A DNA stretch of 29,176 nucleotides from DATMTS01 sp035564555 (GTDB lineage Bacteria; Actinomycetota; Actinomycetes; Actinomycetales; Microbacteriaceae). Below are positions 14,678 to 22,957 of the stretch, piece by piece. The stretch lies in assembly GCA_035564555.1 (NCBI GenBank), contig DATMTS010000066.1:1-29176 (forward strand), in the 5' to 3' direction. A program made the translations under genes and the position numbers. A model generated the notes under the pieces. It did no database searches. It saw nothing but the letters and a program-made list of their open reading frames with translations, and was not told the origin of the DNA. Position 1 is the first letter of the stretch. The number at the start of each line of letters is the position of its first letter.

Positions 14678-16750
14678 ATGCTCCCTAAAAATAAGAACAA
14701 GCACGTCCAAAAACCAACCTCCGCCCGTCGATTCCGACTGTTCCCCATCGCCGCGATAGCCGCGAGCGCGCTGGTCGTCGGCGTCGGCGTCCCGATGGTC
14801 GCGGCCGAGGCGACTACGAGCACCTCCTCCGCCAGCGTGACGCCGACGGCCGAGACGTGGTCGACGGTGCGGCATCCCGACACTCCGCAATACCGCCAGG
14901 GCTACCTGAGCGCGACTAATTCCGCAGATCAGACGTATCTGAAGTTCGACGTCTCGAAGGTCGCCGCGGGCAAGAAGATCGTTTCTGCGTCGCTCTCGCT
15001 CTCCGTGCGAAGCACCCAGGCCACCTCAGGCGGCGTGCAGGTCTTTCCCTCCTCGAACGCGTGGAGTGCATCGACGCTGACGAGCGCGAATCGACCGGCA
15101 CATCAGCTCACTCTGCTGAACACCGCCACCGTGCGCGCCGTGACCGGGACCACCATCTCGGTGCCGCTGACGCCTTCGGCGGTCTCGACGCAGCAGGCGA
15201 CCTCCTTCGAGTTGCGTTACTCGCAGAAGTACGTCGGCACGTTGTTCTCGCTCCGGCCTACGCTACATCTCGTGCTCGCGCCGACCTCGACGCCGAGCGT
15301 CGCCCCCACCACGGCTCCTACCTCGAGCACTACCCCGACCGCATCGGCCGCGCCCGTCACGCCTACCCCGACGGCCAGCCTCGCCCCCGCTCCTGCCCCG
15401 ACTGCGACAACGTCCACTGCTGCGGCAGTCGCTCCTGCATCGGATCGCAAGGTGTTCGCGCACTATTTCCCGCCGTACCCGATCTCGCTGGACAATCTCG
15501 ACGCCTCCGTCGACTACTACACGCGCAACTACCTCTCGCCTGCCGGTGAGGGCGGCAAGTATGCCGCCGTCGGCGGCCTGCTGAGAGACCGGCCCCTTCC
15601 TCGTGCGCCGCTGACCGACGACTGGCGGGTGAAAGACCTGACCACGGAGGTCGACCAGGCCGCCGACGCCGGTATCGACGGCTTCACGGTCGACATCATG
15701 AGCCTGTCGGGCTCGAACTGGACCACGACGACCGACCTCATGCAGGCGGCGGCCGCTTCAGGGCGAGACTTCGTCGTGGTGCCGAATCTGGATGTCACGG
15801 CGAGCGCCGGAACGGCGACCCCGTCGCAGGTTGCGGCATCCCTGGCCCAGTTGTTCGCATCACCGGCCGCGTATCGGTTGGCCGACGGACGCTACGCCTT
15901 GAGCTCCTTCAAGGCCGAGGGTGAGACGGTTTCGTGGTGGTCGCAGGTGCTCAGCACGCTGAAGAACACTTACCACGACTCGGTGGCGCTGACCTCCGTG
16001 TTCCTGAACGCGTCCGACACCAACATGAAGGCCTACGCGCCGATCAGCTACGCCGAGGGCATCTGGGGTCAGCGCACGCCGACGACGGTCGCACAGATGC
16101 CGGACTATGCCGCGAAGGCGCACGCACTCGGTCTGAAGTGGATGGCACCGGTCGCGGTGCAGGATGTCAGGCCGCGGTCGGCTCTGTATGCCGAGTCGGA
16201 CAACACGGAGACCCTGCGCGCGACCTGGCAGCAGGCGATCGACGACGGTGCGGACATGGTGCAGCTCGTGACCTGGAACGATTACAGCGAAGGCACGTCC
16301 TTCGCGCCGTCCGTAGCGCACGGCAATGCCTTCCTCGATGCCAGTTCGTATTACGCGACCTGGTTCAAGACCGGCAGTGCGCCCGAGATCCGCACCGATC
16401 AGATGATCGTCACGCATCGCATCCAGTTCTTCTCCGCCGTTCCGCAGACGGGCACCGTCCTGATGCAGCCGACGCTGGACGGAACGTCGACCCCGCCGCG
16501 GAACACCGTGGAGGTGCTGACCATGCTCACCGCTCCTGCGACCGTGACGGTGAACATCGGCGGCCACAAGTATTCGGCGGATGCGCCGGCCGGGGTGCAC
16601 GCCATGACGTTCCCGCTCGAACTGGGTGCGATCAGCGCGTGGGCGACCCGTGGGTCATCGACCATCCTGACCGCGACCTCATGGCATCAGGTGGTCGCCT
16701 ACCCGAAGGTGCAGGACCTGCAGTACTACGCGGTCGAAGGCTCGCACTGA
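14678..16750 (+). CDS. Secreted GH71-family glycoside hydrolase with N-terminal DNRLRE module
   Basis: A 690-aa exported protein. Residues 1-45 are a signal peptide with a basic n-region (KNKNKHVQKP...RRFR), a hydrophobic core and a VAAEA-type cleavage site. About 55-215 is a DNRLRE/CBM96-like beta module (YLKFDVSKVAAGKKI). Residues 215-256 are a Ser/Thr/Pro/Ala linker. From about 257 comes the GH71 (alpha-1,3-glucanase family) catalytic domain: VFAHYFPPYP, GIDGFTVDIMSLSGSNW with Asp near 338, and WNDYSEGTSFAPS at 533-545. A C-terminal beta region ends the protein. ATG 14678 is chosen over an earlier ATG at 14579 because it opens directly on the signal peptide; the SD is poor. It lies in an exopolysaccharide locus with a second GH71 gene, so trimming or remodelling of a locally made glucan is inferred. 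Confidence 0.85.
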   Translation: MLPKNKNKHVQKPTSARRFRLFPIAAIAASALVVGVGVPMVAAEATTSTSSASVTPTAETWSTVRHPDTPQYRQGYLSATNSADQTYLKFDVSKVAAGKKIVSASLSLSVRSTQATSGGVQVFPSSNAWSASTLTSANRPAHQLTLLNTATVRAVTGTTISVPLTPSAVSTQQATSFELRYSQKYVGTLFSLRPTLHLVLAPTSTPSVAPTTAPTSSTTPTASAAPVTPTPTASLAPAPAPTATTSTAAAVAPASDRKVFAHYFPPYPISLDNLDASVDYYTRNYLSPAGEGGKYAAVGGLLRDRPLPRAPLTDDWRVKDLTTEVDQAADAGIDGFTVDIMSLSGSNWTTTTDLMQAAAASGRDFVVVPNLDVTASAGTATPSQVAASLAQLFASPAAYRLADGRYALSSFKAEGETVSWWSQVLSTLKNTYHDSVALTSVFLNASDTNMKAYAPISYAEGIWGQRTPTTVAQMPDYAAKAHALGLKWMAPVAVQDVRPRSALYAESDNTETLRATWQQAIDDGADMVQLVTWNDYSEGTSFAPSVAHGNAFLDASSYYATWFKTGSAPEIRTDQMIVTHRIQFFSAVPQTGTVLMQPTLDGTSTPPRNTVEVLTMLTAPATVTVNIGGHKYSADAPAGVHAMTFPLELGAISAWATRGSSTILTATSWHQVVAYPKVQDLQYYAVEGSH

Positions 16751-16767
16751 CGTCGCACGCCTCGTGC

Positions 16768-16803
16768 AACGGCCCCGGACACCGATCGGTGTCCGGGGCC
16801 GTT
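16768..16803 (+). terminator. 36-bp perfect palindrome, probable transcription terminator
   Basis: AACGGCCCCGGACACCGA is followed immediately by its exact reverse complement, giving an 18-bp-arm hairpin 17 nt after the stop of the first GH71 gene. It has no T-run, as is common for actinobacterial terminators, and probably separates the two GH71 transcription units. Confidence 0.7.
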
Positions 16804-16829
16804 CCGCCGGTGCACGACAGAGCAATGCA

Positions 16830-16835
16830 TATAAT
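16830..16835 (+). promoter_or_regulatory. Consensus -10 element (TATAAT) before the second GH71 gene
   Basis: A perfect TATAAT stands out in GC-rich sequence, 28 nt before the GTG start and 26 nt after the palindromic terminator. No good -35 is seen 16-18 bp upstream, so either an activator or an extended -10 type promoter would be needed. A GGGGAGG SD lies at 16853-16859. Confidence 0.55.
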
Positions 16836-16863
16836 GAGATTTTCTCGCTAATGGGGAGGTCTC

Positions 16864-18375
16864 GTGACCGATGCCGGTCCCGCCGCCGACGACGTCGAGC
16901 CCGACGGGTCGAACAAGCGCCCTCTCGCGCGCCGATCGGTGATATTCGTCGCCGGCGCGGGCCTGCTGGCGGCGGCCTCGGTCGCTGGGGCGGCCTGGGC
17001 GAGCGGCGGCCTCACGGCACCGCATCGCAAGGCGGGTCCTCCTCCGCCGCCGCCCGGTGAATCGGCGAAGCACGCGGTCTTCGCGCACTATTTTCCGCCG
17101 TACCCGCTTTCGCTCGACAACGCCGATCCCTCGTCCGACTACTACGAGCGAAACTATCTCTCTCCGAACGGTGAGGGCGGCAAGTATGCGGCGATCGGCG
17201 GCCTGCTGCGCGATCGCCCGCTGCCGCGTGCGCCGCGGAGCGGCGATTGGCGGCTGAAAGACCTGGTGACCGAGGTCGGCCAGGCCGCCGACGCAGGGAT
17301 CGACGGATTCACCGTCGATGTGCTGAGCCTCTCCGGCTCGAACTGGGAAACGACCGTCGACCTGATGAGGGCTGCCGCGGCATCCCATCGCGACTTCCAC
17401 ATCGTGCCGAACGTGGATGTGACGACGAGCGCCGGGGAGGCGGTGCCCGACGACCTCGCAAACAAACTGGCACGGCTGTTCGCGTCGCCGGGTGCCTACC
17501 GATTGACCGACGGCCGGTACCTGCTCAGCTCGTTCAAAGCCGAAGGCAAATCGGTCGAGTGGTGGTCGCAGGTGATCGATGCCTTGAAGAATCGGCACCA
17601 CGTGTCGGTGGCCTTCGTCGCCGTGCTGCTGGATGCCTCCGACGCCAACATGCGGGCATTCGCGCCTATCAGCTGGGCGGAAAGTCTCTGGGGTGAACGC
17701 ACGCCGGTCACGATCGACGCGCTGCCCGACTACGCGGCCGCGGCGCACCGGCTGGGCGTGAAGTGGATGGCTCCGGTGGCCGTGCAAGACGAACGCCCGC
17801 GTTCCTCGATGTACGCCGAGGCCGGAAACACCGAGACCCTGCGCGCCGGCTGGCGGCGCGCGATCAACGACGGAGCGGACATGGTGCAACTGGTCACCTG
17901 GAACGACTACAGCGAGGGAACCTCGTTCGCACCGTCGCAGGCGCACGGCGAGGCATTCCTCGACATCAGTCACTACTACTCGACCTGGTTCAAAACCGGC
18001 ACGCCGCCGTCGATCGACCACGACGAGATCGTCGTGACGCATCGCATCCAGTTCTTCTCCTCGGTGCCGCAGACCGGCCGCGTACTGATGCGGCCGACCT
18101 TGAGCGCGATCCTGATGCCACCGCGGGACACCGTCGAGGTGCTGACCATGCTGACCGCACCGGGGGAGGTGACGGCGACGATCGGAGGGCGTGTCTATTC
18201 CGCGCGCGCGCCGGCCGGGATCTCCGCGGTCACCTTCCCCTTGGCGCTGGGCACCGTCGAAGCAGCCGTGAGCCGAGGAGGCGCGACGGTGCTGAATGCG
18301 ATCTCGCCCTTTCCCGTTGTCGCACATCCCGAGGTCCAGGACCTGCAGTACTACGCAGTAGCGGTCAAGCGGTGA
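16864..18375 (+). CDS. Membrane-anchored or secreted GH71-family glycoside hydrolase (tandem paralogue)
   Basis: The 503-aa paralogue of the preceding gene lacks the DNRLRE module. A short cytoplasmic N-terminus with RPLARRS precedes one hydrophobic segment (about 26-46). A Pro-rich hinge (PPPPPP) and the GH71 domain from about residue 70 follow: VFAHYFPPYP, GIDGFTVDVLSLSGSNW, WNDYSEGTSFAPS at 346-358. The hydrophobic segment could be a signal anchor or a cleaved Sec or twin-arginine-like signal; no cysteine lipobox is seen. The catalytic domains of the two proteins align along their full length with very high similarity, pointing to local duplication. The GTG at 16864 is chosen because GGGGAGG lies four bases before it. 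The 3' end overlaps the convergent phosphatase gene by 11 nt. Confidence 0.85.
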   Translation: MTDAGPAADDVEPDGSNKRPLARRSVIFVAGAGLLAAASVAGAAWASGGLTAPHRKAGPPPPPPGESAKHAVFAHYFPPYPLSLDNADPSSDYYERNYLSPNGEGGKYAAIGGLLRDRPLPRAPRSGDWRLKDLVTEVGQAADAGIDGFTVDVLSLSGSNWETTVDLMRAAAASHRDFHIVPNVDVTTSAGEAVPDDLANKLARLFASPGAYRLTDGRYLLSSFKAEGKSVEWWSQVIDALKNRHHVSVAFVAVLLDASDANMRAFAPISWAESLWGERTPVTIDALPDYAAAAHRLGVKWMAPVAVQDERPRSSMYAEAGNTETLRAGWRRAINDGADMVQLVTWNDYSEGTSFAPSQAHGEAFLDISHYYSTWFKTGTPPSIDHDEIVVTHRIQFFSSVPQTGRVLMRPTLSAILMPPRDTVEVLTMLTAPGEVTATIGGRVYSARAPAGISAVTFPLALGTVEAAVSRGGATVLNAISPFPVVAHPEVQDLQYYAVAVKR

Positions 18376-18961
18376 CTCGGCCGAGAGCCGCGACGATCTC
18401 TGCCAGCGCGGAATCGATCGCCTTCATTGCGCGCCGATAGGCGAATGCCGAACGGCTCCACGGATCCTCGATGTCGTCGCTTCCAGCGCGCGTGATGCCG
18501 CCCGCGCCGCGGGTCCGTGCGCACGCGGCGGTGAGTTCGACGATTCCCGCGCGGGCGAACCGGGGCTCTGCTCGCACCGCCTCGGGCACGAGACGAGCGA
18601 ACTGGCGCAGCGTGAACACTCGCGACAAAGCGGGTGGATGCAGCCTGACGACCGTGGCGCGATGCGCCACCTCGGCGGTCAGGATCAGGTCGGCCGCTGC
18701 GATCAGGTCGTGATCGAGGGGCTTCGAGCGAAAAGAGGTCATGTCGATTCCGCGCGCGTCGAGCGCGTCGACGATGCGAGGAGCCGCGGGGTCGCCGGCC
18801 CGCGCCTGCGTCCCTGCCGAGTCGACATCGACCGCGATGCCCTTGGTCAGCAGTGCCGTTCGCATCGTGAACTCGGCGTACGGCGACCGGCAGATGTTGC
18901 CGGTGCAGACGAACAGCACCCGGGGCCGCTCCGCCGCCTGTATCGGTTCGTCCGCTGCCAT
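18365..18961 (-). CDS. Low-molecular-weight protein tyrosine phosphatase (Wzb/Etp-like)
   Basis: The 198-aa cytoplasmic enzyme has the family P-loop VCTGNICRSP with nucleophile Cys19 and Arg25 (C-X5-R-S), the AEFTMRTAL helix after it, and the general-acid Asp in a DIEDPW motif near residue 172. It is somewhat longer than the usual 140-160 aa. It starts 15 bp after the stop of the tyrosine-kinase gene on the same strand, reproducing the Wzc-Wzb kinase/phosphatase pair of capsule and exopolysaccharide loci. It presumably dephosphorylates the kinase or other polysaccharide enzymes. No strong SD precedes the ATG, so translation may be coupled to the kinase gene. Confidence 0.92.
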   Translation of the reverse strand: MAADEPIQAAERPRVLFVCTGNICRSPYAEFTMRTALLTKGIAVDVDSAGTQARAGDPAAPRIVDALDARGIDMTSFRSKPLDHDLIAAADLILTAEVAHRATVVRLHPPALSRVFTLRQFARLVPEAVRAEPRFARAGIVELTAACARTRGAGGITRAGSDDIEDPWSRSAFAYRRAMKAIDSALAEIVAALGRVTA

Positions 18962-18976
18962 CGCGCGCGATACCCG

Positions 18977-20494
18977 CTACCGATGCGCTTCGGTAGGCGT
19001 CGACTCCGTGTGCGTCGCTTCGGTCGGCGTCGTCTGGTCTTCTTCACGGTCGCTGCGGTCGGTCGATGCAGGCGAGGCGGCAACCTGCGCATCCACGAAA
19101 CGCGCTGCCGTTCTCCTCCTTCTTCTGGCACGGCTGTCGCGCGTCACCTGTGACTTGACGTAGGCGCGCTGGTAGCGTTCGCGCTTCGTCAGGGGAGTGA
19201 GGTTGACGATCGCGCCAAGAATGGGAGCCCCGCCCGCGGTCAGCGCCTCGATCGTCTTGCGCAGCACGTGCACCTCGACCTTGCCGCAACCGACGATGAG
19301 AATGGCGCCGCCGAACATGCGCGCGACGATCGCGGCATCGGTGACGGGCATCAGGGGAGGCGTGTCGATGATCACCACGTCGAAGCGTGTGCGCAGGGAG
19401 GTGATCAGATTCTCCGCCCCGCGCGAACCGAGAAGCTCGCTGGGATTGGGCGGGATCTGGCCGGCGAGCATCACGTACAGGCCGTCGTGTCCCCATTGCT
19501 GCAGGGCGACCTCGACCTCGACGTCGCCGGCGAGAACCGTCGTCAGCCCGATGCTCTCCTCGAGATCCAAGTACCGGCCGAGCGCGGGGTTGCGAAGATC
19601 GGCCTCGATCAGGGCGACCGTGCTGCCGGATGCCGCGATGGCGGCCGCGAGGTTCACCGAGGTCGAGCTCTTGCCCTCCCCCGGCACCGAGGAGGTGATC
19701 ACGAACACCTTGTTGCGGTCCCCGGCATGCACGAAATGGAGGTTGGTGCGGATCTGACGGAACTCCTCCGCTCGCAGCGACAATTGCTCGTCCCGTCGCA
19801 CGATCGGCCGGTTCAGGGCGGACCGGTCGTAGGCGACGGAGCCGAGGACCGAGAGGCCGAACTGCTCTTTGACCTGATCAGGAGTGCGCACCTTCGCCCC
19901 GACCAGCTCCCGAAGCAGAACGAGCACGATTCCGAGAACGAGACCGGCGATGACCCCGATCAGAATCGAGAGTCGCGCGTTCGGGGCCGACGGGTACTTG
20001 GGAACGTCCGCGTGCTGAACCGTCTCGAGTCGCACCGGCGAGGTGCCGTCGCTGCGCTTGGGCACCAGATCGATCACGACGTTGGTAAGGCTCGTCGCGG
20101 CGGCGTTCGCGATGGCGGCTGCCCGGGCCGGCGAGGTGTCGGTGACCGAGATCGAGATGAGGGACGTGTTCAGCGGAACGGATACCGAAAGCTCGCGACC
20201 GAGTGCGGCCGCCGACATGTCGAGCCCGAGAGTCTTCACCACGGGCTCGAGTACGGCCTGCCGGGTGGCCACGACGGCGTAGTTGCGGGCCTGCTGCTGC
20301 GAGTAGCTGCTGCCCTGGGCGAGGTCGGCCGTGTTGTCCGCGCCCACCGCGGCGACGAAGAGCTCGGACTCGGCGACGTACTGCGGAGTCGCGGTGAGCG
20401 CGTAGATGGAGCCGATGATGGCACCGAGCAGGCCGAACGCCACGATCGCCATCCACCGGCGGCGCATCAGAAGCCAAAACGCGCGCTGATCCAT
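18977..20494 (-). CDS. Polysaccharide co-polymerase/tyrosine autokinase fusion (Wzc/CapA-CapB type)
   Basis: A 505-aa single-chain protein. Residues 1-200 are the Wzz-type chain-length domain with transmembrane helices at about 13-34 and 174-195 enclosing an extracytoplasmic part; the Pro-rich SAPNARLS lies before helix 2. The cytoplasmic BY-kinase domain has Walker A SSVPGEGKS (268-276), Walker A' ALIEADLR (294-301) and Walker B VVIIDTPP (373-380). Unlike typical BY-kinases, the C-terminus has no Tyr cluster. Only Tyr441 and Tyr445 occur there, followed by an Arg block (RARRRRR) and a Thr/Glu/Pro tail. It should control export and length of the polymer together with the phosphatase downstream and the Wzy-like polymerase, which is divergently transcribed. 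ATG 20494 is preceded by a G-rich SD-like run. Confidence 0.9.
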   Translation of the reverse strand: MDQRAFWLLMRRRWMAIVAFGLLGAIIGSIYALTATPQYVAESELFVAAVGADNTADLAQGSSYSQQQARNYAVVATRQAVLEPVVKTLGLDMSAAALGRELSVSVPLNTSLISISVTDTSPARAAAIANAAATSLTNVVIDLVPKRSDGTSPVRLETVQHADVPKYPSAPNARLSILIGVIAGLVLGIVLVLLRELVGAKVRTPDQVKEQFGLSVLGSVAYDRSALNRPIVRRDEQLSLRAEEFRQIRTNLHFVHAGDRNKVFVITSSVPGEGKSSTSVNLAAAIAASGSTVALIEADLRNPALGRYLDLEESIGLTTVLAGDVEVEVALQQWGHDGLYVMLAGQIPPNPSELLGSRGAENLITSLRTRFDVVIIDTPPLMPVTDAAIVARMFGGAILIVGCGKVEVHVLRKTIEALTAGGAPILGAIVNLTPLTKRERYQRAYVKSQVTRDSRARRRRRTAARFVDAQVAASPASTDRSDREEDQTTPTEATHTESTPTEAHR

Positions 20495-20613
20495 TCCCCC
20501 ACCCCCATTCCGTCGCCAAGATGGGCCTGCAGGCGGTCTTGGCGGTGCAGAACAGCCGCGGCGCCGACCCCCTGCACTGATCGTACGTCGCCGTCGTGCT
20601 CCCCTGTATCATA

Positions 20614-20624
20614 GGCGGACCGCC
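20614..20624. promoter_or_regulatory. Inverted repeat in the divergent kinase/polymerase promoter region
   Basis: GGCGG-A-CCGCC lies in the 194-bp gap between the divergent kinase and polymerase starts. TATGCT (20636-20641) on the plus strand and TATGAT on the minus strand flank it as possible -10 elements, but without clear -35 partners. It is a candidate shared operator, supported only by symmetry and position. Confidence 0.3.
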
Positions 20625-20688
20625 CGCAAGCGAGGTATGCTCGTCTGTTCGGCTTCGCAGCGCGCGTTTCGCTGGGAGAGGGGTTGCC

Positions 20689-22200
20689 GTGAGCGAGGTG
20701 AGTTCAGCGCTCCCCACCTCCGAACTCGCCGAGCAGCCGGTACCCCGTCATTACCTTCGACTGATCGGCGTGCTGCTCACCGCCGTAGTGCTCTCCGCAG
20801 CGGTGCCGGCCTTCCTGATCGCCGACGTTCCCGACGCGGGACGAAGCAGCGGGTGGATTCTGACTCTGCTGGTGATGGTGTGGTCCGGCTTGCGCATGGC
20901 GACCGCGATCGCATCCGGCCGCCCGATGCTCTTCGACTTCTTCTTCTGGATCTTCTGCTACGTGTTCATGGGCCTCGCCCCGAGCGTGCAGATCCGCAGC
21001 GGATTGATCTCGACGACGACCCAGGGCATCGATTCTGCGCTGGACGTGCCGACGGCATTGCTGGTCTGGCTCGGCATCATCTGCTACGAGGCCGGGCGTG
21101 CGCTCGCGTTCGCCCGGGAACGCGGGGCGCGAGCGCGCGACCACGCCGCGAGCCGAGCGGCGCGAGCAGGCATGCCGGAGGCGCGAGTGACCGGCGTGAG
21201 CACCACCCGCACCATCATCCTGGTCGTCTTCGGGTTCGCCACGAGCGCTTATTTCGTCGCAAAGGTGGGCGTCGGCTCGCTCTTCCTCGATCGCTATGCC
21301 TTCGAGAACATCCGCAATGCGGTCTGGCCCGACTCCGCGACGAACGCAGTGGTGCGTGCGTTGGCCGTCTATCCCATCCTGGTGGGCATCGGTGCGCTTG
21401 CCTTGCTACGCAGGCGGGCGACGCGCGGCTACGCGCGCGTCCTTGCCGCGGCGATCGTCGTATGCACCCTGCTCCTGCTGACCATCGTCAACCCGATCAG
21501 CAGTGCGCGGTACACCGTGGGCACCGCGCTGTTCGCGCTCGCGATCTACGCGGGGACCGTCGTGACCCCGGTGCGAACACGACTGACGCTGGTCGGTACG
21601 ATCATCGCCTTCATCTTTCTGTTCCCACTCGCCGACGCCTTTCGGGTGGGTCCCGTCGATGTATCGCGTAACGGGTTCTTCGGCGAGTACGCGGGCAATG
21701 CCGATTACGACGCGTTCTGGCAGATCGCGAACGCGCACTCGTATGTGCTCGACGGACTTGTGCAGTTCGGGCAGCAGGCGCTCGGATCATTGCTGTTCTG
21801 GGTGCCGCGCAGCATCTGGGCGGACAAGCCGATCGATACGGGCATCCTGCTGGCTCAGTACCGCGGATACAGCTTCGACAACCTCTCCGCGCCACTGTGG
21901 GCCGAATTCCTCGTCAACGGCGGCATCCCATTTCTCGTCGTCGGCTTCCTGGTGGTGGGGTATGCGCTGCGCGCGATGGATGTGCGGCTGTTGCCGGCGT
22001 TCTCGGCCGCAGGATACTGGGCGATCGTCGGCGCCATCTTCCCGGTCTACATGACGATCCTGCTGCGCGGATCGCTTCTGCAGGCCACCGGAGGCGTGCT
22101 CGTGGCGATAGCGTGTCTGCTCTTCGTGCGACGGCGCACACGGCCGGCCGGCGAGCTCGGGGGATTGACTACACCGCAGCCAATTCGCGAAACCACTTGA
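20689..22200 (+). CDS. Wzy-like oligosaccharide repeat-unit polymerase
   Basis: The 503-aa polytopic membrane protein has about 10-12 hydrophobic segments and a long extracytoplasmic loop in the second half. The segment WVPRSIWADKP (about 370-380) is characteristic of oligosaccharide repeat unit polymerases of Gram-positive exopolysaccharide loci, and DAFRVGPVD and YDAFWQIANAHSYV precede it. The enzyme would join lipid-linked repeat units outside the membrane. The GTG at 20689 is chosen because GGGAGAGGGG lies just upstream; an in-frame ATG at 20596 would add 31 residues of low hydrophobicity and no family resemblance. The last 32 nt overlap the convergent CDP-alcohol phosphatidyltransferase gene. 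Confidence 0.82.
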   Translation: MSEVSSALPTSELAEQPVPRHYLRLIGVLLTAVVLSAAVPAFLIADVPDAGRSSGWILTLLVMVWSGLRMATAIASGRPMLFDFFFWIFCYVFMGLAPSVQIRSGLISTTTQGIDSALDVPTALLVWLGIICYEAGRALAFARERGARARDHAASRAARAGMPEARVTGVSTTRTIILVVFGFATSAYFVAKVGVGSLFLDRYAFENIRNAVWPDSATNAVVRALAVYPILVGIGALALLRRRATRGYARVLAAAIVVCTLLLLTIVNPISSARYTVGTALFALAIYAGTVVTPVRTRLTLVGTIIAFIFLFPLADAFRVGPVDVSRNGFFGEYAGNADYDAFWQIANAHSYVLDGLVQFGQQALGSLLFWVPRSIWADKPIDTGILLAQYRGYSFDNLSAPLWAEFLVNGGIPFLVVGFLVVGYALRAMDVRLLPAFSAAGYWAIVGAIFPVYMTILLRGSLLQATGGVLVAIACLLFVRRRTRPAGELGGLTTPQPIRETT

Positions 22201-22873
22201 CGAGCAGCAGCACCATGATCGCAAAGCCGGCGACGAGCAGAACACCGTAGACGACGAGGAAGATCACCGGCCAGCCGGTGAGGACGAACGACACCGCGAG
22301 GATGCCGTAGTCGGCGGGTATCAGCGCGACGGCGCGCAGGGTCGATGGCGCGCGCGAGGGAGCGCGCCCGCCGTCGACCCGTTTGAGTAGTTCGACGATC
22401 ACTCCAGCCGCGAACGTGACCACGGCGACGAACTGGAACACCAACGGGATCGCGAGCACCCAGGCCGGCGCCGGTACGTAGAGGTACAGCATGACGAGGA
22501 CCGCGGCGTGCACCGCCACCATCTTGCCGGCATCCACGACGTGGTCGAGCCACTCGCCGGCGCGTGAACTCGTGCCGCTCAGCCGTGAGACCTGCCCGTC
22601 CGCGGAGTCGAACGCGAACCCCAGCACGAGCAACGCGGCGACGACGAGCGCTCGCCACAACGACGGCGGACCGGAGACCAAGAGGACCAGTCCGGCCGCC
22701 GTGGTCGCCGCGGACACTGCCGTGACCTGGTTCGGCGACATGCCGACGGAATAGAAGAACGCGGCGAAAAGCCGCCCGAGCGGCCGGTTGACGAATCGCG
22801 AGTAGAGCGAGACGCCGCGCTTGGTCTTCTGCGCTCTGGACAGATCGCTTACGGCCCGCCGAAACGAGTTCAT
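22169..22873 (-). CDS. CDP-alcohol phosphatidyltransferase family protein
   Basis: A 234-aa membrane enzyme with about six hydrophobic segments. The full metal and substrate motif is present: D89-x2-D92-G93-x3-R97-x8-G106-x3-D110-x3-D114 (DSADGQVSR ... GEWLDHVVD). The family moves a phosphatidyl or phospho-alcohol group from a CDP-alcohol to a second alcohol. Which one is used here (glycerol phosphate, inositol phosphate or a glycan) cannot be told. ATG 22873 is supported by GGAAGG seven bases upstream, against a GTG at 22894. Inside a polysaccharide locus it might make a lipid anchor or a phosphodiester-linked decoration, which is inference. It is divergent from the giant surface-protein gene. 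Confidence 0.88.
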   Translation of the reverse strand: MNSFRRAVSDLSRAQKTKRGVSLYSRFVNRPLGRLFAAFFYSVGMSPNQVTAVSAATTAAGLVLLVSGPPSLWRALVVAALLVLGFAFDSADGQVSRLSGTSSRAGEWLDHVVDAGKMVAVHAAVLVMLYLYVPAPAWVLAIPLVFQFVAVVTFAAGVIVELLKRVDGGRAPSRAPSTLRAVALIPADYGILAVSFVLTGWPVIFLVVYGVLLVAGFAIMVLLLVKWFRELAAV

Positions 22874-22957
22874 GGTGGAACCTTCCGTTGTCACCCGGTG
22901 GGGGGGATTATGTTCCGCGCCCGCGTCGAGTATGTTCGACCTGTCCTGAAAAATGAG

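Noticed and set aside
20596..20688. N-terminal extension of the Wzy-like protein from ATG 20596
   Set aside because: The added 31 residues are not conserved-looking and the SD sits before GTG 20689, so this is more likely untranslated leader.
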